The notes: generated by a model from the letters alone, not told the origin. Positions 1 to 7,666 are shown, counted from the first letter of the stretch. The stretch is 64,000 nt of DNA from Candidatus Litorirhabdus singularis (GCF_026262625.1 NZ_SHNN01000005.1:222985-286984); one strand, 5' to 3'. Translations and numbers: made by a program.

Positions 1-92
1 ATAAATGGGAAGTCCGGTTCAAGTCCGGCGCTGCCCCCGCAACGGTAACTGCAGGCATATGGCCTGTGGAAGCCCGATACCAGCCTTTAACA
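1..92 (+). promoter_or_regulatory. Cobalamin (B12) riboswitch, 5' end cut off by the window
   Basis: The leader carries the conserved core GCTGCCCCCGCAACGGTAA (about 32-50) preceded by a short hairpin with the repeat GTCCGG, and ends in AGCCCGATACCAGCC (about 70-84), which resembles the B12 box. This is the layout of the adenosylcobalamin riboswitch class. The 5' stem and first part lie outside the window. Two hairpins follow: GAGCTG/CAGCTC at 95-109 and GGTGCC/GGCGCC at 136-155. They lie just upstream of the receptor start and could be the expression platform. Position before a BtuB-like receptor fits repression of B12 uptake when cobalamin is abundant. Confidence 0.88.
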
Positions 93-201
93 GCGAGCTG
101 ATACAGCTCAACCGATGATGCGGAGGGCGTCGTCGGGTGCCATTCATTTGGCGCCTGCATTCTCTCCCTCGCTCTTATATTACTCAAAGAATGAGGATGT
201 T

Positions 202-2139
202 ATGTCTTTTATAAAATCAGTTTCCAGCCCATTGGCTGGCTGCCTAACACTTGTCAGTAGCCTGGCTCTTTCCGAAGCATCCACGAATCTGGAACATGTG
301 ATTGTCAGTGGCACGCGCTCGGAGCAGGCTTCCGTGGCGATACCTGCGAGTATCCAAGTACTAACCTCTGAACAAATCCGGCTCAGTGGCGCGCCCAACC
401 TGGTGCAGGTTCTAAACGCGCAGGCCGGCATTCAGATCAAGGATTCCATCGGCAATCAGGGCCGGGGCGCTACGATTGCCATGCGCGGTTTTGGCTCCAA
501 CAGCAGCAACAATGTCCTGGTAATGGTCGATGGGCGAAAGCTAAATAACCCTTCACTGGCAGGGCCCGATCTGGCGAGCATTGCGCTTAAGGACATAGAC
601 CGGATAGAGATTACTCAAGGCAGTGCGGGCACCCTTTACGGTGATCAGGCTACCGGAGGTGTGATCAATGTTATCACCCGGAAATCCAAGGATCTGGCCG
701 CCCACCTCGAAGCTGCAGCAGGTACTGATGGCTATGTTTCGTATGAAGGCGCGGTTAGCCAGACTTATGACAGCGGTCTCTCATTTCGTCTGTCCGGTGA
801 GCAAACTGAGGCCGATAACTTCCGCGACAACAACCAATCTGAATACACAAATATTCTGGCTAATGGCGCTTATGAAAACACACGGTTTAGTGTGTTTTTG
901 GAAGCCCAGCAAATTGCGGATGACTTACGCTTACCTGGCAGCCTGTCCAGTGGGCAAATTCGCGATGACAGAAAACAGACATTTACCCCCGATGATTTCA
1001 GTGATCGGGATACCGACGTGTATCGGTTGGGCGGTTCTGTAAACCTGTTCGCCAACTGGGCTCTTCTGGGCGAGTATAATCATCGTGAGGAAGATTCTAA
1101 AGGTTGGTTAGGTAGCAGTTTTACGGGGAAAACTCAGGTAGAAACTTTCGATCCCCGTGTGACCGGCGAAATCGATACAGCCAATGGCCCCATATTGATC
1201 ACCGCAGGTATTGACCTGGAAGACTCAGGTTATGACAGTCAGACAGCCTTTGGTGGCACCGATGTCAGCCAGGAAATGCAGGATGTCTATGTACAGATTA
1301 TCACCCCACTGACCGAAAGCCTGAAGCTTACTCTGGGCGCGCGTAATAGCGATTTCGAAGCCAAAAATAACATCGACGCGGATAAGTTTACGGGAGATAT
1401 AACTGTCTACCAGATAGGTCTCGCCTGGCAAGTCGATAACCGGTCACGTTTGTTCCTGCGCAGGGATGAGAGCTTTCGCTGGGCTAACGCTGATGAAAAT
1501 GGATTTGTTATACCGACTGTCGATTTCCTGGATGCTCAGGAAAGCACGTCATGGGAGCTGGGTGGCGAGACACGTTTCAATGACGTCTTTCTGTCCGCAG
1601 TCTTTTATTATCTTAAAACCGATAACGAAATTGCCTACGATCCGTCCGCAGATGGGCCTTTTGGTCCAGGTACGGGTGCAAATATTAATCTCGATGAGTC
1701 AGAGCGAACCGGTGTAGTGCTTACCAGCATCTGGCAGGCTACAGAGAGCCTCACCGTGCAGTTAAACTATAGCTATGTTGATGCTGAAATCAGCTCGGGT
1801 ACTTTCGAAGGGAATACGCTCCCGGAGGCTGCAAAGTCGACGGCTAACCTGGTAGTCAGCTATCAGTTTGATGAGAGCTGGTCTTTTTACACGGATGCAC
1901 AGTACACCGGGAAGCTTTATGCCTCAGGGGATGAAGCCAACCAGGGCAATGAAATAAGCGATTACACGGTACTTAATGCCAATGTCCGTTGGGATTACCA
2001 AAAATTCTATGCAAACTTGCGCGCGAGCAATATCACCGGCAAGAAATACAATGGATTCAATGGTGGAGTGCCTCCGTACGATTACAATTATCCAGCCCCT
2101 GAAGAGACCTTCCAGTTCACCGTTGGTTATAACTTCTGA
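202..2139 (+). CDS. btuB: TonB-dependent outer-membrane receptor, probably vitamin B12 transporter BtuB-like
   Basis: A 645-residue outer-membrane receptor. I chose ATG 202 because GAGG lies 5 bases upstream and the product then begins with a signal peptide (about 1-26) followed by a TonB-box-like segment EHVIVSGTR. The plug follows (GATIAMRGFG, VMVDGRKLN, RIEITQGSAGTLYG, GVINVITR), then a beta-barrel ending in the terminal aromatic FTVGYNF. The family imports ligands with TonB/ExbBD energy. The cobalamin riboswitch directly upstream points to cobalamin or a corrinoid as substrate. No other btu genes follow, and the gene ends at a hairpin terminator. A reading frame extends upstream to 115 but would run through the leader. 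Substrate is inferred from the riboswitch, not from residues. Confidence 0.88.
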   Translation: MSFIKSVSSPLAGCLTLVSSLALSEASTNLEHVIVSGTRSEQASVAIPASIQVLTSEQIRLSGAPNLVQVLNAQAGIQIKDSIGNQGRGATIAMRGFGSNSSNNVLVMVDGRKLNNPSLAGPDLASIALKDIDRIEITQGSAGTLYGDQATGGVINVITRKSKDLAAHLEAAAGTDGYVSYEGAVSQTYDSGLSFRLSGEQTEADNFRDNNQSEYTNILANGAYENTRFSVFLEAQQIADDLRLPGSLSSGQIRDDRKQTFTPDDFSDRDTDVYRLGGSVNLFANWALLGEYNHREEDSKGWLGSSFTGKTQVETFDPRVTGEIDTANGPILITAGIDLEDSGYDSQTAFGGTDVSQEMQDVYVQIITPLTESLKLTLGARNSDFEAKNNIDADKFTGDITVYQIGLAWQVDNRSRLFLRRDESFRWANADENGFVIPTVDFLDAQESTSWELGGETRFNDVFLSAVFYYLKTDNEIAYDPSADGPFGPGTGANINLDESERTGVVLTSIWQATESLTVQLNYSYVDAEISSGTFEGNTLPEAAKSTANLVVSYQFDESWSFYTDAQYTGKLYASGDEANQGNEISDYTVLNANVRWDYQKFYANLRASNITGKKYNGFNGGVPPYDYNYPAPEETFQFTVGYNF

Positions 2140-2161
2140 TACGAAGTCAAAGTTAGTTTTC

Positions 2162-2185
2162 AGGTCGATCTTCGATCGACCTTCT
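2162..2185 (+). terminator. Rho-independent-type terminator after the receptor gene
   Basis: Perfect hairpin GGTCGATC-TTC-GATCGACC (2163-2181), flanked by an extra A/T pair and followed by the pyrimidine-rich TTCTCT. It lies 23 bases after the btuB-like stop. The T-run is short, so termination strength is uncertain. Confidence 0.6.
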
Positions 2186-2314
2186 CTATGAGGCACGTCT
2201 TGAATTTGGGCAATGTTGGAATAGATCAAGCGAGATTAGAACTGCAATCGCATGCAATGTATCTTTTATTTTAGTAGTGTTGTCTTTAAGGCAATAGAAT
2301 GCGAGAAAAGCATA

Positions 2315-2373
2315 GGCTAACAAGTACAGTCATCGGACGGCTAAAAGCCGCGCCGGTGCTGCAGGCGTTATGT
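2315..2373 (+). repeat. attC site 1
   Basis: Left core GGCTAAC at 2315-2321, right core GTTATGT at 2367-2373, 59 bases overall. Internal complementary blocks include CGGACGGCT and AGCCGCGCCGG. No gene is recognised in the roughly 130 bases before it, so it marks the left edge of the surviving array. Confidence 0.75.
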
Positions 2374-2391
2374 GTCTCTGAGAGGTGCTCC

Positions 2392-2892
2392 ATGAATTGG
2401 GATGCAATTGGATCGGTAGCTGAACTGCTGGGTGCCGCGGGTGTAATCGTATCGCTTCTATATCTTTCGTACCAGATTCGGACAAATACTAAAACTGTTA
2501 GAGCTGAGGCCACACAAACGACATACACGGGATGGTCAGAATTCAACTATGAACTCTCCAAGCATCCGAACGCTATTGAAATAGATCGAATGTGGAAGCC
2601 CGATTCACGGTGGGACGATTTCAGCGAGGAGGAGAAGGTGAAACTTGGCTGGGTGTGCAGAAGCATCGTTGAGAGATTTGAGGCTGAGTTTTCTCTTTAT
2701 GAGGCCGGAATACTAAAACCTGAGGTCTGGGACAAGCATCGAATGTATTGCGGTAGCTTCGTAAGTCTGCCAGCGGTCTCCACGTGGTGGAAATCAGAAA
2801 AGCAGCAACCGATTTGCTCTGAGTCCTTTATAAAAGAAATCGATAGTGCCCCGAAGCATGGATCATTAACCGCTGGATCTATTCATGATTAG
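2392..2892 (+). CDS. Cassette-borne membrane-anchored protein, family unknown
   Basis: 166 residues. The ATG at 2392 follows GAGAGG by about 6 bases and sits 19 bases after attC-1, so it is preferred over the in-frame upstream start that would run through attC. One N-terminal membrane helix (about residues 6-26, VAELLGAAGVIVSLLYLSYQ) is followed by a positively charged stretch and a soluble helical part rich in Trp and Glu. The architecture, exact length and start (M-N/S-W-x-x-x-G-S) match the protein at 4070-4570, so the two are probably distant paralogs. A decayed relative sits near 9850. Function is unknown. An inner-membrane anchor with a cytoplasmic domain is the simplest reading. Confidence 0.8.
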   Translation: MNWDAIGSVAELLGAAGVIVSLLYLSYQIRTNTKTVRAEATQTTYTGWSEFNYELSKHPNAIEIDRMWKPDSRWDDFSEEEKVKLGWVCRSIVERFEAEFSLYEAGILKPEVWDKHRMYCGSFVSLPAVSTWWKSEKQQPICSESFIKEIDSAPKHGSLTAGSIHD

Positions 2893-2907
2893 TTTCTGCA
2901 CTCGTAC

Positions 2908-2979
2908 ACATAACAAGTCAAGGCACCCGGACGTCAAAACCGCTGCGCGGTTTCTCCACCGGTGATTGAAGCGTTAGGT
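2908..2979 (+). repeat. attC site 2
   Basis: Left core ACATAAC (2908-2914), right core GTTAGGT (2973-2979), 72 bases. The centre contains AACCGCTGCGCGGTT, a strong hairpin. It closes the cassette carrying the 2392-2892 gene. Confidence 0.85.
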
Positions 2980-3014
2980 GAAATATCCCGGTCTCGATTT
3001 ATGAGGAATAGAAC

Positions 3015-3449
3015 ATGAGAATGCTACTAATTTTAGTTCTTTTCCTTCTTCCGCCTCTATCGCTTGCTAACACCGAGGAAGAGTTACGAAATATCGAAAC
3101 ATTGAATCTCTGGGGGGACATATGGATAAACAAACAATATGGACTCATCGAGGAGCTGGTTAATCCAGTCTATATTCGCCACGAGCCTAGCGGCACTGTT
3201 CATGTTAAACGTGAAGATTATTTGAAGCGTTTGAAAACGATGCAGGCCGCAAACAGAAAATTTACGACGCAGACATTATCTGCTGATGGCGACCTTATTT
3301 GGGTGCGTTGGTCAATGACTCGAGAGAACCCTGAAACGAAAGAAATTTCCCATAGCAGAGGTTTGCAAGTCTATCGGTTTGAGGATGGCAAACTGGCGGA
3401 AACATGGTGGTCTCACAACGAAGGCCAAGGCGCGTGGCTGGATCTGTGA
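3015..3449 (+). CDS. Secreted SnoaL/NTF2-like cassette protein
   Basis: 144 residues with an N-terminal signal peptide (about 1-18, cleavage near LSLA-N). The mature part has the length and pattern of the NTF2-like/SnoaL fold: an N-terminal helix, then DYLKRLKTM, WVRWSMT and a C-terminal GLQVYRFEDGKLAETWW strand pair typical of this superfamily. ATG 3015 has GAGG 8 bases upstream. NTF2-like proteins range from isomerases to ligand binders, and nothing here identifies a substrate. A periplasmic location is inferred from the signal peptide. It is the only gene in its cassette, with attC-3 starting 3 bases after its stop. Confidence 0.8.
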   Translation: MRMLLILVLFLLPPLSLANTEEELRNIETLNLWGDIWINKQYGLIEELVNPVYIRHEPSGTVHVKREDYLKRLKTMQAANRKFTTQTLSADGDLIWVRWSMTRENPETKEISHSRGLQVYRFEDGKLAETWWSHNEGQGAWLDL

Positions 3450-3452
3450 ATC

Positions 3453-3534
3453 ACCTAACAAGGCCAGGCACAATTGACACTTCGGGGCTGGACTTCCGCA
3501 CTGCCTGCTCCAGCCTGTGCTGGCGGCGTTACGT
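3453..3534 (+). repeat. attC site 3
   Basis: Left core ACCTAAC (3453-3459), right core GTTACGT (3528-3534), 82 bases, with inner arms around CCAGGCAC and GTGCTGGCGG. A start codon inside this site could extend the next reading frame upstream, but that extension is site sequence, not protein. Confidence 0.82.
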
Positions 3535-3566
3535 GGCTGACATTTACTCTTCGAGAATACTATTTG

Positions 3567-3977
3567 ATGACTGAACTTGTACTCTTAGAATTAGCGGCCG
3601 AAAGAGCTGATATTAATTGGGAAATCTTTCAGTTCTGGTCGGGAGTCACATTTGCGTATATGGCTGTCGGACATTTTGCAGCAAAAAGTATCAACTGGTT
3701 CGTTGTGGTTGTTCTAAGCATTTTGTACGTGTCACTTTCGGTAGTTGTCTATCATATGTCTGATAACAATCTGGCAGTCATGGAGGGCTTAACGCTGGAA
3801 CTCGGGATTCTTGCCAAAAGTAACGAGGTAACAGCAGCTTCTCAGGCCTGGCTAGCAGAATCAAAGCCCACAGCACCCTTTCTCATTGCCTTATCCATTG
3901 CCACCCTGGGTACTTTTCTGAGCGCTTTACTCTACTTACCCTATAATCACTATCGTGCTATTCGAAATGCAACGTAA
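3567..3977 (+). CDS. Small cassette membrane protein, family unknown
   Basis: 136 residues starting at ATG 3567, the first start after attC-3. Three hydrophobic segments are visible: around FWSGVTFAYMAVGHFA, NWFVVVVLSILYVSLSVVVY, and near the C-terminus FLIALSIATLGTFLSALLYL. The sequence between the last two is soluble and acidic. No catalytic motif is visible. The stop codon TAA (3975-3977) lies inside the left core of attC-4, so gene and recombination site overlap. Function is unknown; an integral inner-membrane location is inferred. Confidence 0.75.
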   Translation: MTELVLLELAAERADINWEIFQFWSGVTFAYMAVGHFAAKSINWFVVVVLSILYVSLSVVVYHMSDNNLAVMEGLTLELGILAKSNEVTAASQAWLAESKPTAPFLIALSIATLGTFLSALLYLPYNHYRAIRNAT

Positions 3978-4064
3978 CAAGTACGTCAACGCCCGCACTG
4001 CTTCGCAGTGCTCGGACCTCTAAACCGCTACGCGGTTTATCGGCCCGTGCTGGCAGCGTTAGGA
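3972..4064 (+). repeat. attC site 4
   Basis: Left core ACGTAAC (3972-3978), right core GTTAGGA (4058-4064), 93 bases, the longest clear site. It contains two hairpins, GCACTGCTTCGCAGTGC and AACCGCTACGCGGTT. It overlaps the upstream stop codon, and its right end supplies the AGGAG ribosome-binding site of the next gene. Confidence 0.85.
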
Positions 4065-4069
4065 GTCCT

Positions 4070-4570
4070 ATGAGCTGGGAAACCGCAGGGTCGATAGGAG
4101 AAGTCATTGGCGCTATTGTTCTGATAGTTACCATAGTCTATATGGCATTGCAGACACGACATGCCAAGCAGGCGACTATTGATCAGAATATACTTGCTAG
4201 AGCAAAAAGTGTGCAGGATCAGATGCTGGTGATCGCAGAGAATGAAGAGTTGCGTATGGCGCTGATAAGAAACTACGGAGTCGTCGACTTCTATGAGCAG
4301 CTTGCATTAGAGCAAGGCGTCACGATCGAGGAGGCATCTCAAGTTGATTGGGCAAATGCCTACTGGTTTTGGGTGCATTGGGGGCAGTGGGCCTCCACCC
4401 ATAGCGCAAAAGAACTGAGAGAGTTAGAGAATATTATTGGAGCTTTCTATGGTGTGGGGGGTATGCGCAACACTTGGAACAGTAGTCCCTGGGGAAAACC
4501 TATTCTTGACCCAGAGTTCGTCTCGTTCGTTGAAAATGTTCTTTCGAAGCATGTTGAACCGAACTCCTAA
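4070..4570 (+). CDS. Cassette-borne membrane-anchored protein, paralog-like to 2392-2892
   Basis: 166 residues. ATG 4070 is preceded at 5 bases by AGGAG, which is formed by the right core of attC-4. One N-terminal membrane helix (about residues 9-27, GEVIGAIVLIVTIVYMALQ) is followed by a basic patch (TRHAKQ) and a mainly helical soluble domain with several Trp residues. It ends in a segment with PEFVSFVENVL, recalling a pattern common in this anonymous family. It shares start, length and topology with the gene at 2392. The TAA stop lies in the left core of attC-5. Function is unknown. The family is commonly seen as hypothetical proteins in aquatic proteobacteria (recollection, not a search). 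Confidence 0.8.
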   Translation: MSWETAGSIGEVIGAIVLIVTIVYMALQTRHAKQATIDQNILARAKSVQDQMLVIAENEELRMALIRNYGVVDFYEQLALEQGVTIEEASQVDWANAYWFWVHWGQWASTHSAKELRELENIIGAFYGVGGMRNTWNSSPWGKPILDPEFVSFVENVLSKHVEPNS

Positions 4571-4638
4571 CAACTCAAGGCAGCAATGGCGCTTTGCGCC
4601 TGGACCGCTTAACAGCGCCGATGCCTGAAGCGTTAGAC
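4565..4638 (+). repeat. attC site 5
   Basis: Left core TCCTAAC (4565-4571), right core GTTAGAC (4632-4638), 74 bases, with the hairpin GGCGCTTTGCGCC inside. It overlaps the upstream stop codon. Confidence 0.83.
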
Positions 4639-4647
4639 GTCAAACCG

Positions 4648-5007
4648 ATGCGAGGTTCTAGATTTCTTTTGGCGGTTGCAGCGTTCGTGTTGTGCTCTCT
4701 AGTTGCGTCACTTGTAGTGATAGCCAGTCTAGGGTCTCCTCATGGAGATATGGCTTGGCCTGCCTACCTGGGCTCGGTCTTTGTTTTTTGCATGATTGGT
4801 CCACTAGTCTTCGCTTGGGCGTGGGGCCCCGGGGCAATGAGCCTTATGACGATTATTGTCGCCTTCCTGCTGCCAGCGCTTTCCCTAGCAATATTGTACT
4901 TTGGTTTCTTGAGGGCGCGTTCGTTGCGGTGGCTGGGCACCTCGGCGGTGATCTGGGCTGGTTTCGGCGGCTATTCGGCCTGGCTCGCAATTACGGGTAG
5001 CGTATGA
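4648..5007 (+). CDS. Four-helix cassette membrane protein, family unknown
   Basis: 119 residues from ATG 4648, ten bases after attC-5. An in-frame upstream start exists but lies within the attC site. Four hydrophobic helices: LLAVAAFVLCSLVASLVVI, AYLGSVFVFCMIGPLVFAWAW, SLMTIIVAFLLPALSLAILY and the C-terminal SAVIWAGFGGYSAWLAI. Loops are short and there are no recognisable motifs. No clear Shine-Dalgarno sequence is present, so translation may rely on the leader. An integral inner-membrane protein of unknown role. Confidence 0.7.
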   Translation: MRGSRFLLAVAAFVLCSLVASLVVIASLGSPHGDMAWPAYLGSVFVFCMIGPLVFAWAWGPGAMSLMTIIVAFLLPALSLAILYFGFLRARSLRWLGTSAVIWAGFGGYSAWLAITGSV

Positions 5008-5059
5008 AAGAATCATGTGGAACCCACCGACTCTTGGGAAATCTACGCTTGAGCATGCC

Positions 5060-5313
5060 GCCTAACAAGTGCTGCTGGTTGCACATCAAATCCATCTTTC
5101 CCTGGGCAGGAAATTCAGGAATTCGTTGCAAGCAACCCCTCAACACCTTCTTTCTTAGATCTCAACCCACATCGTGTTGTCGTCTAGTATCCTGCTATGA
5201 TTGAGCCTGAGCATGTGGCTGGATCAAAGGGTATAGCAAGGTCAACAATTCGACCACTGCAAACGTGGCCCGGGACGCGCTTATAGCGCGCGTCCTGCAT
5301 GGCGACGTTACGC
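5060..5313 (+). repeat. attC site 6, interrupted or composite
   Basis: A left half GCCTAACAAGT starts at 5060 but its matching right core is missing. A right half with the hairpin GGACGCGC-TTATAGC-GCGCGTCC (5273-5295) ends in GACGTTACGCC (right core GTTACGC at 5307-5313). A degenerate left core GTCAAC near 5241 may belong to that right half. Either one attC has been split by about 180 bases of insertion, or two sites flank a gene-less fragment. No convincing gene lies between 5067 and 5240. Confidence 0.5.
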
Positions 5314-5333
5314 CATAAACAGGAGATCGAACA

Positions 5334-5624
5334 TTGATAATTGTTTTAGGCAGCGTCATCGTTGATGAAGCGAAGATATCTGAAGCACTGGAGCAGAGTA
5401 AAATTCACGTTGCTAGATCTAGGGCAGAACCAGGCTGCATTTCTCATTCGGTTTATCAAGACCCCGAGGTGAAAGGTAAATTAGTCTTTGTAGAGGAATG
5501 GCAAGATCAAGAATCACTAGCTGATCACTTTCAGGTTCCCGCATCAAGTGAGTTTGTAAAGGCTGTTAGCGAGTTTGCCGTTGAGCCTCCATCTATGTCG
5601 GTCTTTAGCGCAGAGCGGGTATAG
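5334..5624 (+). CDS. Antibiotic biosynthesis monooxygenase (ABM) domain protein
   Basis: 96 residues starting at TTG 5334, supported by AGGAG ending 8 bases upstream. The whole protein is one ABM-type ferredoxin-like fold: N-terminal strand IIVLGSVIVD, then EPGCISHSVYQDPEVKGKLVFVEEWQDQESLADHF, the classic ABM/YgiN pattern, and a C-terminal strand. Family members are small dimeric quinol or polyketide monooxygenases or haem-degrading enzymes. The substrate cannot be read here. It is the sole gene of its cassette, between attC-6 and attC-7, and ABM proteins are frequent integron cargo. Confidence 0.85.
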   Translation: MIIVLGSVIVDEAKISEALEQSKIHVARSRAEPGCISHSVYQDPEVKGKLVFVEEWQDQESLADHFQVPASSEFVKAVSEFAVEPPSMSVFSAERV

Positions 5625-5640
5625 ATTTGAATTTTCTTCA

Positions 5641-5707
5641 GCCTAACAAGGCTTGTCAGTTCGCTCTCATCGTCTGCAGGATGCGGCCGCAGCCTGAAGC
5701 GTTAAAT
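5641..5707 (+). repeat. attC site 7
   Basis: Left core GCCTAAC (5641-5647), right core GTTAAAT (5701-5707), 67 bases, with inner arms around CTGCAGG and GCGGCCGC. It closes the ABM cassette. Confidence 0.82.
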
Positions 5708-5724
5708 TTCATCGGAGGACGATT

Positions 5725-6010
5725 ATGAAAATAGCTAGCTGCCGATGTGGGCAGTTGACTGCGAAATGACCTGATGAGCATGTGTTACCTGTTCAATGTA
5801 GTTGTGAGGATTGCCGAAGGCGTACTGGGACACCTACGAGCTTTCACCATTATCCAGCGCGGAGACTCAGCAGGAGAAACAGGTCGATTCTATCGAGGAA
5901 ATGTAGGAAGGGCTGCGTGCGATGGGGAAAATTTAGCAAGCGCATCATGCTTCCGCTACGTGACTGGGACGGCTTACATTCCGCTCGTACCTCGTTGTAT
6001 TCTAGCCGCC
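5725..6010 (+). pseudogene. Decayed GFA-family (CENP-V/GFA zinc domain) cassette gene
   Basis: A good ribosome-binding site (GGAGG, 5714-5718) precedes ATG 5725. The frame begins MKIASCRCGQLTAK, the typical zinc-binding start of glutathione-dependent formaldehyde-activating-like proteins, then hits TGA at 5767. Past that stop the same frame continues with QCSCEDCRRRTGT, the second zinc motif. After that, family-like pieces (GETGRFYRG, FRYVTGTAYI) appear in another frame, so at least one frameshift is present as well. The gene is therefore broken. Two intact GFA-family genes occur at 16496 and 18623. It fills the cassette between attC-7 and attC-8. Confidence 0.7.
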
Positions 6011-6028
6011 CATATGCGGGCGTTAAGC
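5972..6028 (+). repeat. attC site 8, degenerate left core
   Basis: The right core GTTAAGC (6022-6028) is preceded by GCGG. The left end GCTTAC differs from the expected complement GCTTAAC by one missing base. Inner arms GCCGCCCATATGCGGGC form a hairpin. 57 bases. It overlaps the 3' end of the decayed GFA gene, consistent with a cassette boundary. Confidence 0.55.
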
Positions 6029-6052
6029 TGTCCGCTCACAATTACCTAAACT

Positions 6053-7138
6053 ATGAAAATATTTCAGTCGCGTATAAGTTATTCTCTCCAGTGTAAGCGA
6101 ATATTAGCTTATCCTGTTTTTTGCTTGCTACTTATCTCTCTGGGCATCGTATCTTGCGGTCGCGCTAAGGATGTAGGTGTTCTCCAAGGATCACCGCTAG
6201 ATGACTTGCCCACATGGATTACGCCATTACTTGCATCGGGTGTTCGTCCTGACTGGTCGGCTGACGGAAGTCATCTAGTCTACCTTGATTCTTTGGTAGG
6301 TAATGTTCTGGAGTTAAATCTGGAAACTGGTGTGAGCCTAAGCCTGACTAAGCACTTTGATCATAATGGTTTTACTCGCGCACGATACCTGGCCAACGGC
6401 GATTTATTACTGTGCGGACCCGTAGGCAAAGAGCACAATGAAGAGGAAAAAGGGCGTTGGCATACGGGTCTATGGTACTTGCCACGTGATGGAAATCAGC
6501 CAGCACAAGATCTAAAAGAGCCTTGTTTTGAAGGGCCGGCAGTATCAAGGCTCGATATGCTCATTGCCTGGACCAAATCGGATTACCCTAACGAAGTCCT
6601 TTTTGCACGCTCGGAGATATGGGCTGGTCGAATCGTAGTGAATGCTGGCCAGGCGAAAATAATTGACCAGCGGAAACTGATGGATCGTAAAGACTTCATG
6701 TACCTGGCGTTTCTCGAAACTCAAGACTTTCGTCCACCAGACGAAGTCGAGCTTATCTTCACTGCTTATGCATACAAAGGTGGCGAGGTGATGGGCTTTA
6801 ATATGCGGTCCGGCGAAATTACTAATTATTCTCAGGATTGGGCCTACGATGAAGCCGAAGGTGTTTTTCCAGACGGGAATTCAGTTGCGATCGAACGAGA
6901 GGTCGATACTTACACAGCTATGCCAGTTGGCGATATTGATATCTGGCAATTAGCACTTGATGCTCAAGGCAAGTCGCGAAGGCTCACCCACTTTAGCCAG
7001 TACTCGGGCTTTGGTGCCAATAATCCAGTAATAAGCCCCAACGGCCGTAAAATGGCGTTCGGATTACGCATAAAGGGAGGTGAACATGGAAACGCTCATG
7101 GAATTTTGCTCTACCACTTCGACAAGGCTCCGAAATAG
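6053..7138 (+). CDS. Beta-propeller lipoprotein (TolB/WD40-like repeats)
   Basis: 361 residues. The N-terminus is a lipoprotein signal with lipobox IVSC (Cys35), so the mature protein would be membrane-anchored in the periplasm or outer membrane. Repeats resemble TolB-type propeller blades: GVRPDWSADGSHLVYLD, YLANGDLLLCGP, EGVFPDGNSVAIER, NPVISPNGRKMAFG, each with the P-[DN]-G turn followed by a hydrophobic strand. Between blades it carries sequence such as DIDIWQLALDAQGKSRRLTHF, as in periplasmic component-of-Tol-like proteins. No catalytic residues are seen. It follows attC-8 directly but has no clear attC after it. Role unknown; a binding or scaffold function is likely. Confidence 0.78.
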   Translation: MKIFQSRISYSLQCKRILAYPVFCLLLISLGIVSCGRAKDVGVLQGSPLDDLPTWITPLLASGVRPDWSADGSHLVYLDSLVGNVLELNLETGVSLSLTKHFDHNGFTRARYLANGDLLLCGPVGKEHNEEEKGRWHTGLWYLPRDGNQPAQDLKEPCFEGPAVSRLDMLIAWTKSDYPNEVLFARSEIWAGRIVVNAGQAKIIDQRKLMDRKDFMYLAFLETQDFRPPDEVELIFTAYAYKGGEVMGFNMRSGEITNYSQDWAYDEAEGVFPDGNSVAIEREVDTYTAMPVGDIDIWQLALDAQGKSRRLTHFSQYSGFGANNPVISPNGRKMAFGLRIKGGEHGNAHGILLYHFDKAPK

Positions 7139-7252
7139 CGAAGCAAGTTAATCAGGTGTGACGGCTGTCAGAAATGCAGAGCATTAACGCGGAAAACTCC
7201 CGCGTATTTATTATAGTTTCGTTCATGCGACGAATTATTACTAAGGAATCTT

Positions 7253-7618
7253 ATGCTGAAGTACCCCCATATCATCTCTGCGATAATGTTTTTGGCGATG
7301 GCTGTGATACAACTGAACGACTCAGATCCGTTGTATTGGGTCTCAGTCTACCTGACTATAGCGGTCGTCGCTGGAGCAAGCTATTTTGGTAGTCACCTGG
7401 AGGTACTTTCGAAGGTTGCAATTGGCATGGTGGTAGCTGGTCTCCTCATTTCGGCACCTGGTGTAATGGACTACTTTGCGGCAGAAGACTACGCTTCCAT
7501 CTTTGGGCGGATGACCGTTGAAAAGCGGTACATTGAATCAGCTCGTGAATTTGGAGGATTGCTCATTTCAGCAGTTTACTTAACGTACTTCGAGGTATCG
7601 GCAAGCGCTAGTAATTAG
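7253..7618 (+). CDS. TMEM220-family small membrane protein
   Basis: 121 residues with four hydrophobic segments (IISAIMFLAMAVIQL, VSVYLTIAVVAGASYF, VAIGMVVAGLLISAPG and a C-terminal FGGLLISAVYLTYFE). The signature QLNDSDPLYWVSVY after helix 1 matches the QLNDPDP..W...Y signature I associate with the TMEM220 family, whose function is unknown. The start ATG 7253 has AAGGAA 8-13 bases upstream. It stands alone, 114 bases after the propeller gene. No attC is visible on either side, although neighbours suggest cassette origin. Confidence 0.75.
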   Translation: MLKYPHIISAIMFLAMAVIQLNDSDPLYWVSVYLTIAVVAGASYFGSHLEVLSKVAIGMVVAGLLISAPGVMDYFAAEDYASIFGRMTVEKRYIESAREFGGLLISAVYLTYFEVSASASN

Positions 7619-7666
7619 ACTATCGCGTTCTAGTAAAAAACAAGATGGAAGAAGCGACGAAATCCT

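Larger units (their letters stand above)
2315..6028 (+). mobile_element. Integron gene-cassette array without a visible integrase (CALIN-like)
   Basis: Eight attC-type sites in one orientation separate single plus-strand genes. Each site starts with a YAAC-ended left core (usually TAACAA), contains an imperfect inverted repeat, and ends with GCGTTRRRY or a close variant. The cargo is one short gene per cassette, with stop codons falling in or just before the attC left core, as in mobile cassettes. No intI gene is seen next to the array: the left neighbour is a complete receptor gene with its own terminator. Clusters of attC sites lacking an integrase are a known category. Eroded sites further right (around 7976, 11737 and 13086) suggest the array was once longer. 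Confidence 0.8.

Noticed and set aside
5767..5769. TGA in the GFA cassette as a selenocysteine codon, because it replaces a residue position where family members can have Cys
   Set aside because: The frame breaks again downstream and no SECIS-like hairpin was seen; decay explains it better.
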